NCBI GenBank assembly: GCA_049301455.1
Contig: JBAQKY010000017.1
Coordinates: forward strand, 1-30,041
DNA length: 30,041 bases
Direction: 5' to 3'
Source: JAUYMM01 sp049301455
Lineage (GTDB): Bacteria > Patescibacteriota > Microgenomatia > UBA8517
The notes under the pieces are model-generated. The model saw nothing but the letters and a program-made list of their open reading frames with translations, made no database searches and had not been told where the DNA came from. Below are positions 21,076-28,760 of the stretch, piece after piece; positions within the stretch are counted from its first letter, which is position 1; every line of letters starts with the position of its first letter. A program made the position numbers and the translations under genes.

Positions 21076-22095
21076 TTACGTTCCAATGTCTATCACTGCT
21101 CCATCATTTATTCTAGATTTAGCAAACTCACCAAACTCTTTCCCCGCAGGTAGTATTTCGTATCTATCTTTGTTATCGCCACCAACAATACCATACGAAC
21201 CTGCTTGGTTTTTTTTCCTTTCATTAAATGTATAAAGAAATAATCCTACATCTGTATGGTTTTTCAAGACACCAAGATACTCAAGCAAGGCGTTTTTTTG
21301 GGCATCATAATCCGGATCTCCTTCCAATTTAAACCCACCACCACCCCACGCAAGACCCTGCCCATGGGGTACCGTACCAAATTCAAAAATATTTAATTTT
21401 AATCCACTTGCGTTTTGAATAGCGGCTTGTATGTTTCGCTCGTAATGTTCAGCTGGCCTTGCTTCATTGGTAGATAAATCTCTTTCCCAATATAAATTTA
21501 TTCCAGCTTCAATGTTTCCCAAACCCTGACCTTTTACTTTTTGCCAATCTACATTCTCATAAGCAAATGCAGCATACGATAGAGTTCCTTTCCAACCAGC
21601 GGCTCTAGCAATTTTCATAAGTTCAATCACTTTATCAGTCATATCAGGTCTTTCACCTGATTGAATCATTTTGTGTATTGTCTCATGTCTTTCTAGACCT
21701 GTTTTTAAAATTGTTCCAGTCGCGTCTTCACAATCGAAAACTAATTCATTTGCTACAATTAGCGGTCCTTCTTCCAAACCGTAATTAATAGCTTTTTTAC
21801 AATAGATGCTCAACTCTTTTTTTGTTTGCTCGAAGTTTGCATAATTAAATCTCGGAGACATCCATGGTAACAATCCATTTTCCATTGCTATTTTCGCTGA
21901 AACTATTGCTCTCTCTGTTTTCGCACCGGCTATACGAACAGAATCGCAATTCAGATCATCATGAATGATCCGCATTTCTTTGCCAATCTCCGTTCGATCG
22001 ACCGGAACTAACTGGTCAATCACGCGATGTCGATCGCCTACTAAATAATTAATCCCAGTAGAAATCCCATCAATATCAAGCCCACCTTCACTCAT
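21076..22095 (-). CDS. TIM-barrel glycoside hydrolase-like protein
   Basis: 339 residues. GINYLVGDRHR near the N-terminus, MRIIHDDLNCDSVRIAG and AMENGLLPWMSPRF follow the pattern of a clan GH-A-like barrel family found in Actinobacteria and Chloroflexi, some annotated as abortive infection proteins. Candidate catalytic glutamates sit at strand ends: ANELVF (Glu117) and IFEFGT (Glu238). There is no signal peptide, so a cytoplasmic location is likely unless export is unusual. The substrate is unknown. Repeat copy C lies upstream and a hairpin terminator downstream. Confidence 0.7.
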   Translation of the reverse strand: MSEGGLDIDGISTGINYLVGDRHRVIDQLVPVDRTEIGKEMRIIHDDLNCDSVRIAGAKTERAIVSAKIAMENGLLPWMSPRFNYANFEQTKKELSIYCKKAINYGLEEGPLIVANELVFDCEDATGTILKTGLERHETIHKMIQSGERPDMTDKVIELMKIARAAGWKGTLSYAAFAYENVDWQKVKGQGLGNIEAGINLYWERDLSTNEARPAEHYERNIQAAIQNASGLKLNIFEFGTVPHGQGLAWGGGGFKLEGDPDYDAQKNALLEYLGVLKNHTDVGLFLYTFNERKKNQAGSYGIVGGDNKDRYEILPAGKEFGEFAKSRINDGAVIDIGT

Positions 22096-22163
22096 ATTAG
22101 TTTAATAGTACAGTTTCTCAAATTGTTTTCAATAAGCATGATTTGTGTCTGGAACTTTGGAGT

Positions 22164-22254
22164 GAACAATCCGTCACAACTTGTTCCTTTGAAGTATTAA
22201 ATGTTCTTTATTGGTCTTGGGAAGTTTTACCCGGAATTTAAAATCTGAAATTAC
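22164..22254. repeat. Dispersed repeat, copy C (most diverged)
   Basis: About 90 bp. On the minus strand it encodes ISDFKFRVKLPKTNKEHLIL followed by QRNK, matching copy B's DFYLKIKIPEPNKGRLIL-QRNS. The gttgggacagtg landmark is not kept and a stop codon interrupts the frame soon after. Confidence 0.65.
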
Positions 22255-22328
22255 TTATGTCTGTTTAGTTGGGTACTTTTGAACTCCATCTTCGCCTTTA
22301 TGCACAACATTTATATAATCACCAGATC

Positions 22329-22346
22329 ATAAGATAAATATCTTAT
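22329..22346. promoter_or_regulatory. 18-bp palindrome upstream of the P450 gene
   Basis: ATAAGATA-AA-TATCTTAT, a perfect 8-bp inverted repeat. It ends 21 bp before the -10 box, where a -35 box would be, and no good -35 hexamer is present. This fits a regulator-binding site, possibly for an activator. Confidence 0.55.
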
Positions 22347-22367
22347 TTTAGATTCGCACTCATATTG

Positions 22368-22373
22368 TATAAT
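22368..22373 (+). promoter_or_regulatory. P450 -10 box
   Basis: Perfect TATAAT, 20 nt before the ATG at 22394. The predicted leader is about 14 nt. Confidence 0.55.
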
Positions 22374-22393
22374 ACCTAAATTTATTTAATATT

Positions 22394-23725
22394 ATGTACG
22401 AAAGGATATCTAACCCAGTTCGCCTTGCTCAAACTGCGTTAAATCTTGTACGTAACCCACTGGATACTTTTGTAGAGTTACAAAGTACAAGATCTAGTAT
22501 CGTGGAGTTTGAAGTTTCAAATACGGCCAATAGAGTTTATCTAATCTTTGAACCTAATTTAATAAACAAACTACAAACTCAGCACACCAATAATTTGGAA
22601 AAAACAACCCGTGATATGCAGATATTAAGAACCCTGTCAGGCGACCAGATGTTTACTGCCCCACACAGTGATAGTGAATGGATATGGAGAAGAAAAGGTC
22701 TACAAGAAGCTTTCCATCGGGAAAAATTAAACTCATATGCTCCAACTATTGATGATGAAACAGAAAATATTGCTCAAAGGATGATTTCTGACAAACTACA
22801 CGGAACAAGTAAAGATCTCTATTTTTACACAACCATATTAACGGCGAGAGTCGCAGCTAAAACATTGCTTGGAACTGATATCAGATTAGAAAAGGAGACA
22901 GAATTAGTAAGCCAGATATCTGGTATGCTAGGATATTTTAGCGATTGTGTGAGATCTGGAACACTTTTATGGAGGCTAAATTGGCTTCCAACTAATTATA
23001 ATAGACAAGCAAAAAAAATGGTTCGAGATCTGAAGAATTACTGTAGAAGTATTGCGTCTAAAAGAATCCAAAACCCAACAGAAGAAAATGATCTATTATC
23101 GCTAATTGTAAATAGATATTCAGAACACTTTAGTGGAGAAAAACTGGAAGAAGAAGCTGGGCACGAAGTAATGGACTTTCTACTTGCCGGCCACGAAACA
23201 ACTTCAAATACGCTCGTGTGGTCACTAATTTTGCTTTCCCAAAATCCAGAATTTAAGGACAGGATTAGAAAAGCAGATGATACTGAAGCAAACAATCTTT
23301 GCCGAGCAGTGTTTGAAGAGGCACTAAGACTGTATCCACCTATCTGGTTGACAACAAGAAGAGCATCAATTGACATCAGTCTTGAAACCCAAGATGGACA
23401 AAATATTGTAATAAAGAAAGGTGCCTATATAGCTTTCCCAGTATATGCAATCCATCACAATACGGAATTATGGGGCGTCGATGCAAACACTTTTAAACCT
23501 GAACGGTTTCTAAATCACGAAAGGCCGGAGAAAGGATCATTTATACCTTTTGGGTTAGGAACTAGGTCTTGTATTGGATCTGGGTTTGCATATTTAGAAG
23601 GTCCAAGGGTATTAAAAACCTTAGTTCAAAAATATGACATAACAACAAGCAATCCTCATCCCCAAAAATATGCCACACTTAGACCGGACAAGCTAGTAGA
23701 CTTCCAGATCAAAACTCTAAGTTGA
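22394..23725 (+). CDS. Cytochrome P450
   Basis: 443 residues, full length, with no N-terminal membrane helix, so a soluble bacterial-type enzyme. Helix C WIWRRKGLQ carries the WxxxR heme-propionate contact (W96, R100). Helix I is LLAGHETTSN (263-272) with the oxygen-activating A/G-x-x-T. ExxR is EEALR (308-312), PERF is at 369-372, and the heme loop is FGLGTRSCIG (386-395) with Cys393 as thiolate ligand. It inserts one oxygen atom into an organic substrate, using electrons from a ferredoxin or flavodoxin partner; none is encoded nearby. P450s are unusual in small CPR-like genomes. The substrate is unknown. The 3' end overlaps the next gene by 9 bp. Confidence 0.97.
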   Translation: MYERISNPVRLAQTALNLVRNPLDTFVELQSTRSSIVEFEVSNTANRVYLIFEPNLINKLQTQHTNNLEKTTRDMQILRTLSGDQMFTAPHSDSEWIWRRKGLQEAFHREKLNSYAPTIDDETENIAQRMISDKLHGTSKDLYFYTTILTARVAAKTLLGTDIRLEKETELVSQISGMLGYFSDCVRSGTLLWRLNWLPTNYNRQAKKMVRDLKNYCRSIASKRIQNPTEENDLLSLIVNRYSEHFSGEKLEEEAGHEVMDFLLAGHETTSNTLVWSLILLSQNPEFKDRIRKADDTEANNLCRAVFEEALRLYPPIWLTTRRASIDISLETQDGQNIVIKKGAYIAFPVYAIHHNTELWGVDANTFKPERFLNHERPEKGSFIPFGLGTRSCIGSGFAYLEGPRVLKTLVQKYDITTSNPHPQKYATLRPDKLVDFQIKTLS

Positions 23726-23905
23726 GATTATTTTATTTTTAAGTATCTGTTCATTATGTAAGTACATACCTTCTTCCAGACACTTCATTACATATATTTC
23801 AACATCTACATTTGAATTGTTTAACTTTTCTTTAAATTTTTCTAAGAAGACTTCTCGTTTAAAAATACCAGGAATTATAATTATTTTAGTTTTTGAGGCA
23901 GGCAT
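23717..23905 (-). CDS. Small protein of unknown function
   Basis: 62 residues from the ATG at 23905 (MPASKTKIIIIPGIFKREVF). An upstream TTG at 23977 would give 86 residues, but TGATACAAT, an extended -10 box at 23921-23913, ends 7 nt before 23905 and favours the short form. The protein has one hydrophobic strand (KIIIIPGIF) followed by a charged helix. It may be the N-terminal strand-helix of a small alpha/beta fold. No family is recognised. It is convergent with the P450 gene, overlapping it by 9 bp. Confidence 0.5.
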   Translation of the reverse strand: MPASKTKIIIIPGIFKREVFLEKFKEKLNNSNVDVEIYVMKCLEEGMYLHNEQILKNKIIST

Positions 23906-23912
23906 TAAAACA

Positions 23913-23921
23913 ATTGTATCA
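23913..23921 (-). promoter_or_regulatory. Extended -10 box, leaderless
   Basis: TGATACAAT, 7 nt before the ATG at 23905. Confidence 0.55.
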
Positions 23922-23995
23922 AAAACTTTTACATTAAAAATTGATGTTCCAAATGAAGCTTGGCTTTCTAAGGCCAAACTTCAGTTGCTTGAAAC

Positions 23996-24250
23996 TTAAA
24001 GTTTTGCTTTGATATCTTTTTTAACTTCTTTAACTTTCTCTTTCCCAGTAGCTGTTAACTCATCTGCTTTAGTTTGAATATCATTAAGAACTTTTTGTCC
24101 TTTTTCTTTAAGGTCGTTAAATTTATTTTTGATAAACTTTTGATTTTTTTCATTTGAAAGTGCAACTGCACCAGCACCAACTGCTGCTCCAATTACTGCA
24201 CCTAATATTCCTGCTCCTGCAACTTTAACGTTGTTATTATCTTTTGTCAT
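23996..24250 (-). CDS. YtxH-like glycine-zipper protein
   Basis: 84 residues. A glycine/alanine-rich hydrophobic segment (VAGAGILGAVIGAAVGAGAV, 10-29) is followed by a long charged, probably coiled-coil tail (KNKFNDLKEKGQKVLND and onward). This is the layout of YtxH-family envelope-associated proteins. It follows a DUF948-like gene that it overlaps by 14 bp, a pairing also seen in Firmicutes. It has the strongest ribosome-binding site in the window, AAGGAGGTGA, 6 nt before its ATG, and no promoter of its own. Confidence 0.8.
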   Translation of the reverse strand: MTKDNNNVKVAGAGILGAVIGAAVGAGAVALSNEKNQKFIKNKFNDLKEKGQKVLNDIQTKADELTATGKEKVKEVKKDIKAKL

Positions 24251-24479
24251 TTTTATTCACCTCCTTCTTATTACTAAACATACTCACCAAATATGTAATT
24301 CCACTTTTAATTATGTCTTTTAAACTTTCTACATCTTTTGTAATTGAATCAACTTTACTAAGTATTGAAGTTACCTCTTTTAATGATTTTGATAAGTTGT
24401 AAAAGGCAAAGGAAATAAATCCAACTAAGACTATAAATCCAACACCTAATGAGTAATTTAGAAAAGTTACAGAATCCAT
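24237..24479 (-). CDS. DUF948-like membrane-anchored coiled-coil protein
   Basis: 80 residues. One N-terminal membrane helix (about 8-30, YSLGVGFIVLVGFISFAFYN) precedes a heptad-rich helix (LKEVTSILSKVDSITKDVES). DUF948 proteins share this plan, and here too the gene is paired with a YtxH-like partner. TAAAAT ends 6 nt before the ATG. Function unknown; a structural or stress-linked envelope role is presumed from the family. Confidence 0.7.
   Translation of the reverse strand: MDSVTFLNYSLGVGFIVLVGFISFAFYNLSKSLKEVTSILSKVDSITKDVESLKDIIKSGITYLVSMFSNKKEVNKNDKR
24257..24266 (-). promoter_or_regulatory. Near-perfect Shine-Dalgarno sequence of the YtxH-like gene
   Basis: AAGGAGGTGA, 6 nt before the ATG at 24250. 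It complements the standard 16S rRNA 3' end over ten bases and lies inside the upstream DUF948-like gene. Confidence 0.8.
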
Positions 24480-24485
24480 GCGTTC

Positions 24486-24491
24486 ATTTTA
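24486..24491 (-). promoter_or_regulatory. -10 box of the DUF948/YtxH pair
   Basis: TAAAAT, 6 nt before the ATG at 24479. Confidence 0.4.
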
Positions 24492-24554
24492 ACTTAACGA
24501 TAATATTCTATATGTAATATGAATAACTAAACTTTAGTAATTTGAACTGAACTA

Positions 24555-26015
24555 TCAAACTTCTGAAACTTTGTTCAGAAGTTCATCATCCCAATATTTC
24601 ATACTGTGATCTGGGAAGATGTAGGCTTTGGTAGGTTTAAGTTCCTTCATAAATTCTGGTTCGTGAGAAACAATAATCATAGTTCCTTTGTATTCTTTTA
24701 AAGCTTCTAAAATAATTCGCTGAGACATAACATCAAGATATGTTGTTGGCTCATCCAAAATCAAAAGATTATTATCTTTTCCCGTAAGACATGCAATTGA
24801 AAGTCTTGTTTTTTCTCCACCTGAAAGACTTCCTACACGTTGTAATTGTTTATCTCCTGCAAACATAAATTTACCTAAAAAACTTCTAGCCATTCCTTCA
24901 TTCATTTTTGTAGCTTCAGTAAATGTTTCCATAACAGATTTATTAAAATCAAAAGTCTCAAACTCTTGTGAATAATAACCAACAGCAAGTTCACTATTTC
25001 TTCTAACTTCCCCACTATCAGGTTTAATCATATCCATCAAAATTTTAATGAAAGTTGATTTACCTGTTCCATTTGAACCGATCAGTGCAATTCTCTCTTC
25101 CCTTAAAATAGTGAAGTCAACACCTCTTAATACTTCAAGATCTCCGTATGACTTTTTAATATCAACTGTTTTAATTGGAACTTCTCCAATTCTTTTTGGT
25201 TCAGGAAGTCTAATTGAAATTCTTCTTAATTCTTGTGGTACTTCTGGTAATGCTTCCCTTTCCCTTTCTACCTTTCTTCGTAGAATTGACTTTGTAGCAA
25301 CTGCACGGGAATTATTATATCTTTCTTCAGTTCTTTTCAAATGTCTCATTTTAATTTCTAACTCTTTCTTCAAATTTTGTTCTTTGTCAGCTTTTAGTCT
25401 TTGATAATCTGAATAATTTCCTTTGTATTCTTCAATCCTTCCATTGTATGGTGTAACTGCCAATATTTTATCTATTGCAGTATCCATCAGTTCCAAATCA
25501 TGAGAAATAACAATTACAGCTCCATGATAATTTGCCAAAAATCTCATAACCCATGCTTTACCTGACACATCCATAAAGTTGGTAGGTTCATCAAGCATTA
25601 AAATATCAGGATTTTCAAAAAGAGCTCTAGCAAGTGCTAATTTTGTTTTTTGACCACCTGAGAGTGTTTTTGGATCGTGGTCAAGAGCGATTGAAAGTTC
25701 CAAGCCTTTAAACATCTTGTGTATTTCAAAATCTGCAAGTCTATCTTCAGGATCAACATATTCTCTTACAGTTTTTGAAGCATCCATTTTAGGATCGTGT
25801 TTTATTTCTTGGGGAACAAAACCAATTGTCCCATCAACTTTAACTTTTCCAGTAAATCCATGTTCTTCACCTCTTATAATTTTAAGAATTGTAGATTTAC
25901 CTGATCCATTTGGACCAACAAGACCAACTTTTTGTCCCTTTGAGACACGAAAATTAACCCCTGTATAAAGAGGTTTGTCACTATATCCAAATTGTAAATC
26001 AGTTACTTGAAGCAT
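24555..26015 (-). CDS. ABC-F family ATPase
   Basis: 486 residues with two ATPase cassettes and no membrane domain. Cassette 1: Walker A GPNGSGKST (34-42), signature LSGGQKTKLALARALF, Walker B ILMLDEPTNFMD. A basic linker (RHLKRTEERYNNSRA ... ILRRKVEREREAL) joins the two. Cassette 2: Walker A GSNGTGKST, LSGGEKTRLSIACL, LLILDEPTTYLD. ABC-F proteins act on ribosomes; this one could be an EttA/Uup-type translation factor or a resistance-type protein, which sequence alone does not decide. A TATAAT box at 26047-26042 gives a ~20-nt leader without a Shine-Dalgarno sequence. Confidence 0.93.
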   Translation of the reverse strand: MLQVTDLQFGYSDKPLYTGVNFRVSKGQKVGLVGPNGSGKSTILKIIRGEEHGFTGKVKVDGTIGFVPQEIKHDPKMDASKTVREYVDPEDRLADFEIHKMFKGLELSIALDHDPKTLSGGQKTKLALARALFENPDILMLDEPTNFMDVSGKAWVMRFLANYHGAVIVISHDLELMDTAIDKILAVTPYNGRIEEYKGNYSDYQRLKADKEQNLKKELEIKMRHLKRTEERYNNSRAVATKSILRRKVEREREALPEVPQELRRISIRLPEPKRIGEVPIKTVDIKKSYGDLEVLRGVDFTILREERIALIGSNGTGKSTFIKILMDMIKPDSGEVRRNSELAVGYYSQEFETFDFNKSVMETFTEATKMNEGMARSFLGKFMFAGDKQLQRVGSLSGGEKTRLSIACLTGKDNNLLILDEPTTYLDVMSQRIILEALKEYKGTMIIVSHEPEFMKELKPTKAYIFPDHSMKYWDDELLNKVSEV

Positions 26016-26119
26016 GTGTTTTAGCTTTCAATGAAGTTTGTATTATATATCAAATTAGGGCCTAGCTGTTAATCTAAGGTTTATTTATATATAAAATAAA
26101 TGCAATAAGTTAGTAAACA

Positions 26120-26959
26120 CTATTTTAACTTCAATTCATCTATATAATTTGCATCACTAGGAGTAGTTTTACTCCAGCCTCTATGTCTTTTGTCCTCAGT
26201 TATGGCCTTAAACATTTGTCTAAAAATAATACTCCAATTACTCATGTCATGAGCAACAGTTTTTCCATAATTAATAAGTCCAGTTATTGCGCCTGTGGGG
26301 TGAAAACTTTTGACCGAATCAACTACATACCACGCAGATTCTGTCGCCGATCTTTCCCAGTTTTTAGCTTTGTAAGCTGAATTAAATGCATCAGAATATT
26401 TTTTACTTAAATCATCATATTGTTCATTTGATTTATCTCTCTTAAACATAATCCTTGCACTCTCATAACTTGCTAGTGTTTTGGCTGTAGTTTCTTCTGA
26501 ATTCTTTGCAATTTCATTTAGTATTTCAGCTGCAATATTTAATAAACTTGCATCTCCAGTCAATGATGACAACGTAATAAGATATTTGGCCTCAAGCCTG
26601 CCAAATTCAGCTTTGAAATCATCTGGATTACCTTCAAAATTTTTCTTTAACACATCAACAGCCTTCCTTAGGTTTGGATTTTCGAATATTAAATCAAACA
26701 TCTTTTTGGCAAGTTTTAATCCATTTGCAACATCTGGCGCTTGATCAGAACTGTTTGCCAAACTGACTCCTGCGGTTCCATGTATTCTCAAGGCAGCAAG
26801 AGCGAGATTTTGTTTATGTGCATCTAGTTCGTTCGGATCTTTTAGTGTAAGCGCAGATTCAGTTAATTTAGCCGCAACTCCGTTTGCACCCTTTTTCCTT
26901 TGTTCTTCAGCCTCACGAATTAATTTTGGTGTTATCGGAAAGTCAGCAGCATTTTCCAT
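26120..26959 (-). CDS. Alpha-helical repeat protein of unknown function
   Basis: 279 residues, almost all helical, with repeat-like spacing that suggests TPR-like pairs (LIREAEEQRKKGANGVAAKL, AKYLITLSSLTGDASLLNIA). A distinct C-terminal part has FHPTGAITGLINYGKTVAHD and an aromatic-rich end (FRQMFKAITEDKRHRGWSK). No signal peptide or membrane helix. TGATATAAT, an extended -10 box, ends 6 nt before the ATG. I recognise no family; it may be a lineage-specific scaffold. Confidence 0.65.
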   Translation of the reverse strand: MENAADFPITPKLIREAEEQRKKGANGVAAKLTESALTLKDPNELDAHKQNLALAALRIHGTAGVSLANSSDQAPDVANGLKLAKKMFDLIFENPNLRKAVDVLKKNFEGNPDDFKAEFGRLEAKYLITLSSLTGDASLLNIAAEILNEIAKNSEETTAKTLASYESARIMFKRDKSNEQYDDLSKKYSDAFNSAYKAKNWERSATESAWYVVDSVKSFHPTGAITGLINYGKTVAHDMSNWSIIFRQMFKAITEDKRHRGWSKTTPSDANYIDELKLK

Positions 26960-26965
26960 TCATCA

Positions 26966-26974
26966 ATTATATCA
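26966..26974 (-). promoter_or_regulatory. Extended -10 box, leaderless
   Basis: Perfect TGATATAAT, 6 nt before the ATG at 26959. Confidence 0.6.
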
Positions 26975-26980
26975 AACAAT

Positions 26981-28006
26981 CTATCTCGCCTTTGAAGTTT
27001 TTGAAATATTCTGTACTGCAATATATGTAGTTATTGGAACAGCAAGAATTAACCCAATTGACCCAACCATTGTGCGAACGATCTCATCTGCAATAATTTC
27101 ATAATTAATTACTTCTGAAAAAGGATGTGGATTGTTTACAAAAAGTAAAAGTAATGGAAGAGAAGCTCCTGCATAGACTAAAACCAATGTGTTAACCATT
27201 GATGAGATATGATCTTTACCAACATTCATACTTCTTAAAAATAGATCTTTTTTTGAAAGTTTTGAATTAGCCTTTTTCAGCTCTTCAACCACAGATGCCT
27301 GTGACACAGTAATATCATCCATTACTCCAAGTGTTGAAATTATAATACCAGCCAAAAGTATACCTTTCATGTTAATGACTCCACCCAATTGGTATTGTAA
27401 GAAACCAGCTTCCTCGACAGCAAAACCAGTTAATTTCGCTAGATCTACAAAAAGTACAGATAACAAACCAACAATTATCATGGAAACAATTGTCCCAATT
27501 ACTGCATTTATTGTTTTTCTGTTTATACCATGGGATAGTCCAAAAGTAACAGGAATAATAAACATTGACCCAATTATTGCAACAACAACAGCATCATATC
27601 CTTTTAGTATCATTGGCAAAATGAAAACAAAAATAACATAAAAAGAATAAGCCATTCCTACAATTGAAGTTAAGCCCCACTTACCTGCAATAGTAATCGC
27701 CAATATTAAAAATATAGCCAACAAAAGAAACAATGAAGGTCGTCTGACATAATCTGTAATCATTCCATCTGTTATTACTACTTTGTCTCCAACTTTATAT
27801 TTAATATTGAAGGAAGTGTCAAACAATCCGTTTTCAATAATTTCTTGCTTTTGATTAGAAGTTACTTCAAGTTTTTGATAATCCCCTTCCTCTTGAATTA
27901 TCTTTGTAACTTCACCTTCAAATGTAACAGCTTGAGCATTAACTGCATTAGTAGAAATGATAAAAAGTAAAAAACTTAAGATGAATATTTTTAACTTAAT
28001 CGCCAT
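26981..28006 (-). CDS. YibE/F-family membrane protein
   Basis: About 341 residues from the ATG at 28006. An earlier in-frame start at 28030 lies inside the ZIP gene. The N-terminus is a signal peptide (MAIKLKIFILSFLLFIISTN ending near NAQA). An extracytoplasmic OB-like segment follows (FEGEVTKIIQEEGDYQKLEV), then about seven membrane helices with the YibE/F block STLGVMDDITVSQASVVEEL. Members are proposed exporters or carriers, but the substrate is unproven. The 3' neighbour in transcription order is the helical gene at 26959. It overlaps the ZIP gene by 11 bp. TGTTATTAT, an extended -10 box, ends 6 nt before its ATG, so it may also be transcribed alone. Confidence 0.88.
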   Translation of the reverse strand: MAIKLKIFILSFLLFIISTNAVNAQAVTFEGEVTKIIQEEGDYQKLEVTSNQKQEIIENGLFDTSFNIKYKVGDKVVITDGMITDYVRRPSLFLLLAIFLILAITIAGKWGLTSIVGMAYSFYVIFVFILPMILKGYDAVVVAIIGSMFIIPVTFGLSHGINRKTINAVIGTIVSMIIVGLLSVLFVDLAKLTGFAVEEAGFLQYQLGGVINMKGILLAGIIISTLGVMDDITVSQASVVEELKKANSKLSKKDLFLRSMNVGKDHISSMVNTLVLVYAGASLPLLLLFVNNPHPFSEVINYEIIADEIVRTMVGSIGLILAVPITTYIAVQNISKTSKAR

Positions 28007-28748
28007 GTGGTAATAATAACATTGTAGCAATTATTATTGCTGACCCAAGAATAAGCGGTAAAATTGATTTTAGTTTGTTTTTTCCTTCGGAATTTATCTT
28101 TGGTAAAAAGTCACTTGCCCCTAAATATAAAAAGATACCTGCTGAAATTGCCATCAATGTACCATTTAATGTCTCACTATGACTAAAGAAATATACGGTA
28201 AATGCACCAACTATTGTCATTAAAGCAGAAACTATATTTACTATTAATATCTTTGACCTTTTCCATCCTGCCTTAAGCAAAATACCAAAATCTCCAATTT
28301 CATGAGGAACTTCGTGTAGAAATGTTGACAATGCAACAATTAATCCTAAGTTTGGATCAATCAAAAAACCTGCACCAATTGCCACTCCGTCTATGAAATT
28401 GTGGATTGTGTCCCCAAATATAACTAAGCCAACTGATGAGGTTTTAATATTCTCATGATGATGGCCATCTTCATCTCCATGATGATGTATACCAAAGAAA
28501 AGATGCTCAAAAATATAAACACCCAAAAATGAAAACAGGACAATCCAATGTGCGAGTTCTCCTATCTCATGTTCTGCTTCAGGAATAAGTCCTAAAATTG
28601 AAACTGTCACAAGAACACCTGCTGCAAATGGAACAGAATATTTCTCAAGGATTGAAGACAACTTACGGTTATAAAGAAAAACAACACCTCCAAATAAAGC
28701 AATTAAGCTTCCAATTAATGCTTGTAATAATAAATAAAGTAATTCCAT
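27996..28748 (-). CDS. ZIP-family divalent metal transporter
   Basis: 250 residues with eight predicted helices. The metal-site helices are clear: HNFIDGVAIG (116-125, helix 4) and HEVPHEIGDF (145-154, helix 5). A histidine-rich cytoplasmic loop, IHHHGDEDGHHHEN (87-100), is typical. ZIP proteins bring zinc, iron or manganese into the cytoplasm. It starts 12 bp after the Fur-family gene on the same strand, so it is very probably in the same operon and under its control. Confidence 0.95.
   Translation of the reverse strand: MELLYLLLQALIGSLIALFGGVVFLYNRKLSSILEKYSVPFAAGVLVTVSILGLIPEAEHEIGELAHWIVLFSFLGVYIFEHLFFGIHHHGDEDGHHHENIKTSSVGLVIFGDTIHNFIDGVAIGAGFLIDPNLGLIVALSTFLHEVPHEIGDFGILLKAGWKRSKILIVNIVSALMTIVGAFTVYFFSHSETLNGTLMAISAGIFLYLGASDFLPKINSEGKNKLKSILPLILGSAIIIATMLLLPHGD
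28013..28021 (-). promoter_or_regulatory. Extended -10 box of the YibE/F gene
   Basis: TGTTATTAT inside the end of the ZIP gene, 6 nt before the ATG at 28006. Because it is coding sequence, chance is possible. Confidence 0.35.
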
Positions 28749-28760
28749 ATATTCACTTTT

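Larger units (their letters stand above)
22096..22393. other. 298-bp divergent intergenic region
   Basis: Between the glycosidase-like gene and the P450 gene. It contains repeat copy C (22164-22254), an 18-bp palindrome (22329-22346) and the P450 -10 box (22368-22373). Near the glycosidase ATG the candidates TACTAT or TATTAA could serve as -10 boxes. I see no RNA gene or further ORF. Confidence 0.7.

Noticed and set aside
23906..23977. TTG-initiated extension of the 62-residue small protein
   Set aside because: A good extended -10 box lies within it, 7 nt before the internal ATG.
23817..23999. 60-residue plus-strand ORF after the P450 gene
   Set aside because: Opposite strand of the small gene at 23717-23905; no promoter or family support.
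26080..26100. TTTATTT/AAATAAA inverted repeat between ABC-F and the helical gene
   Set aside because: Consists only of A and T, so the stem is weak and expected by chance in such DNA.
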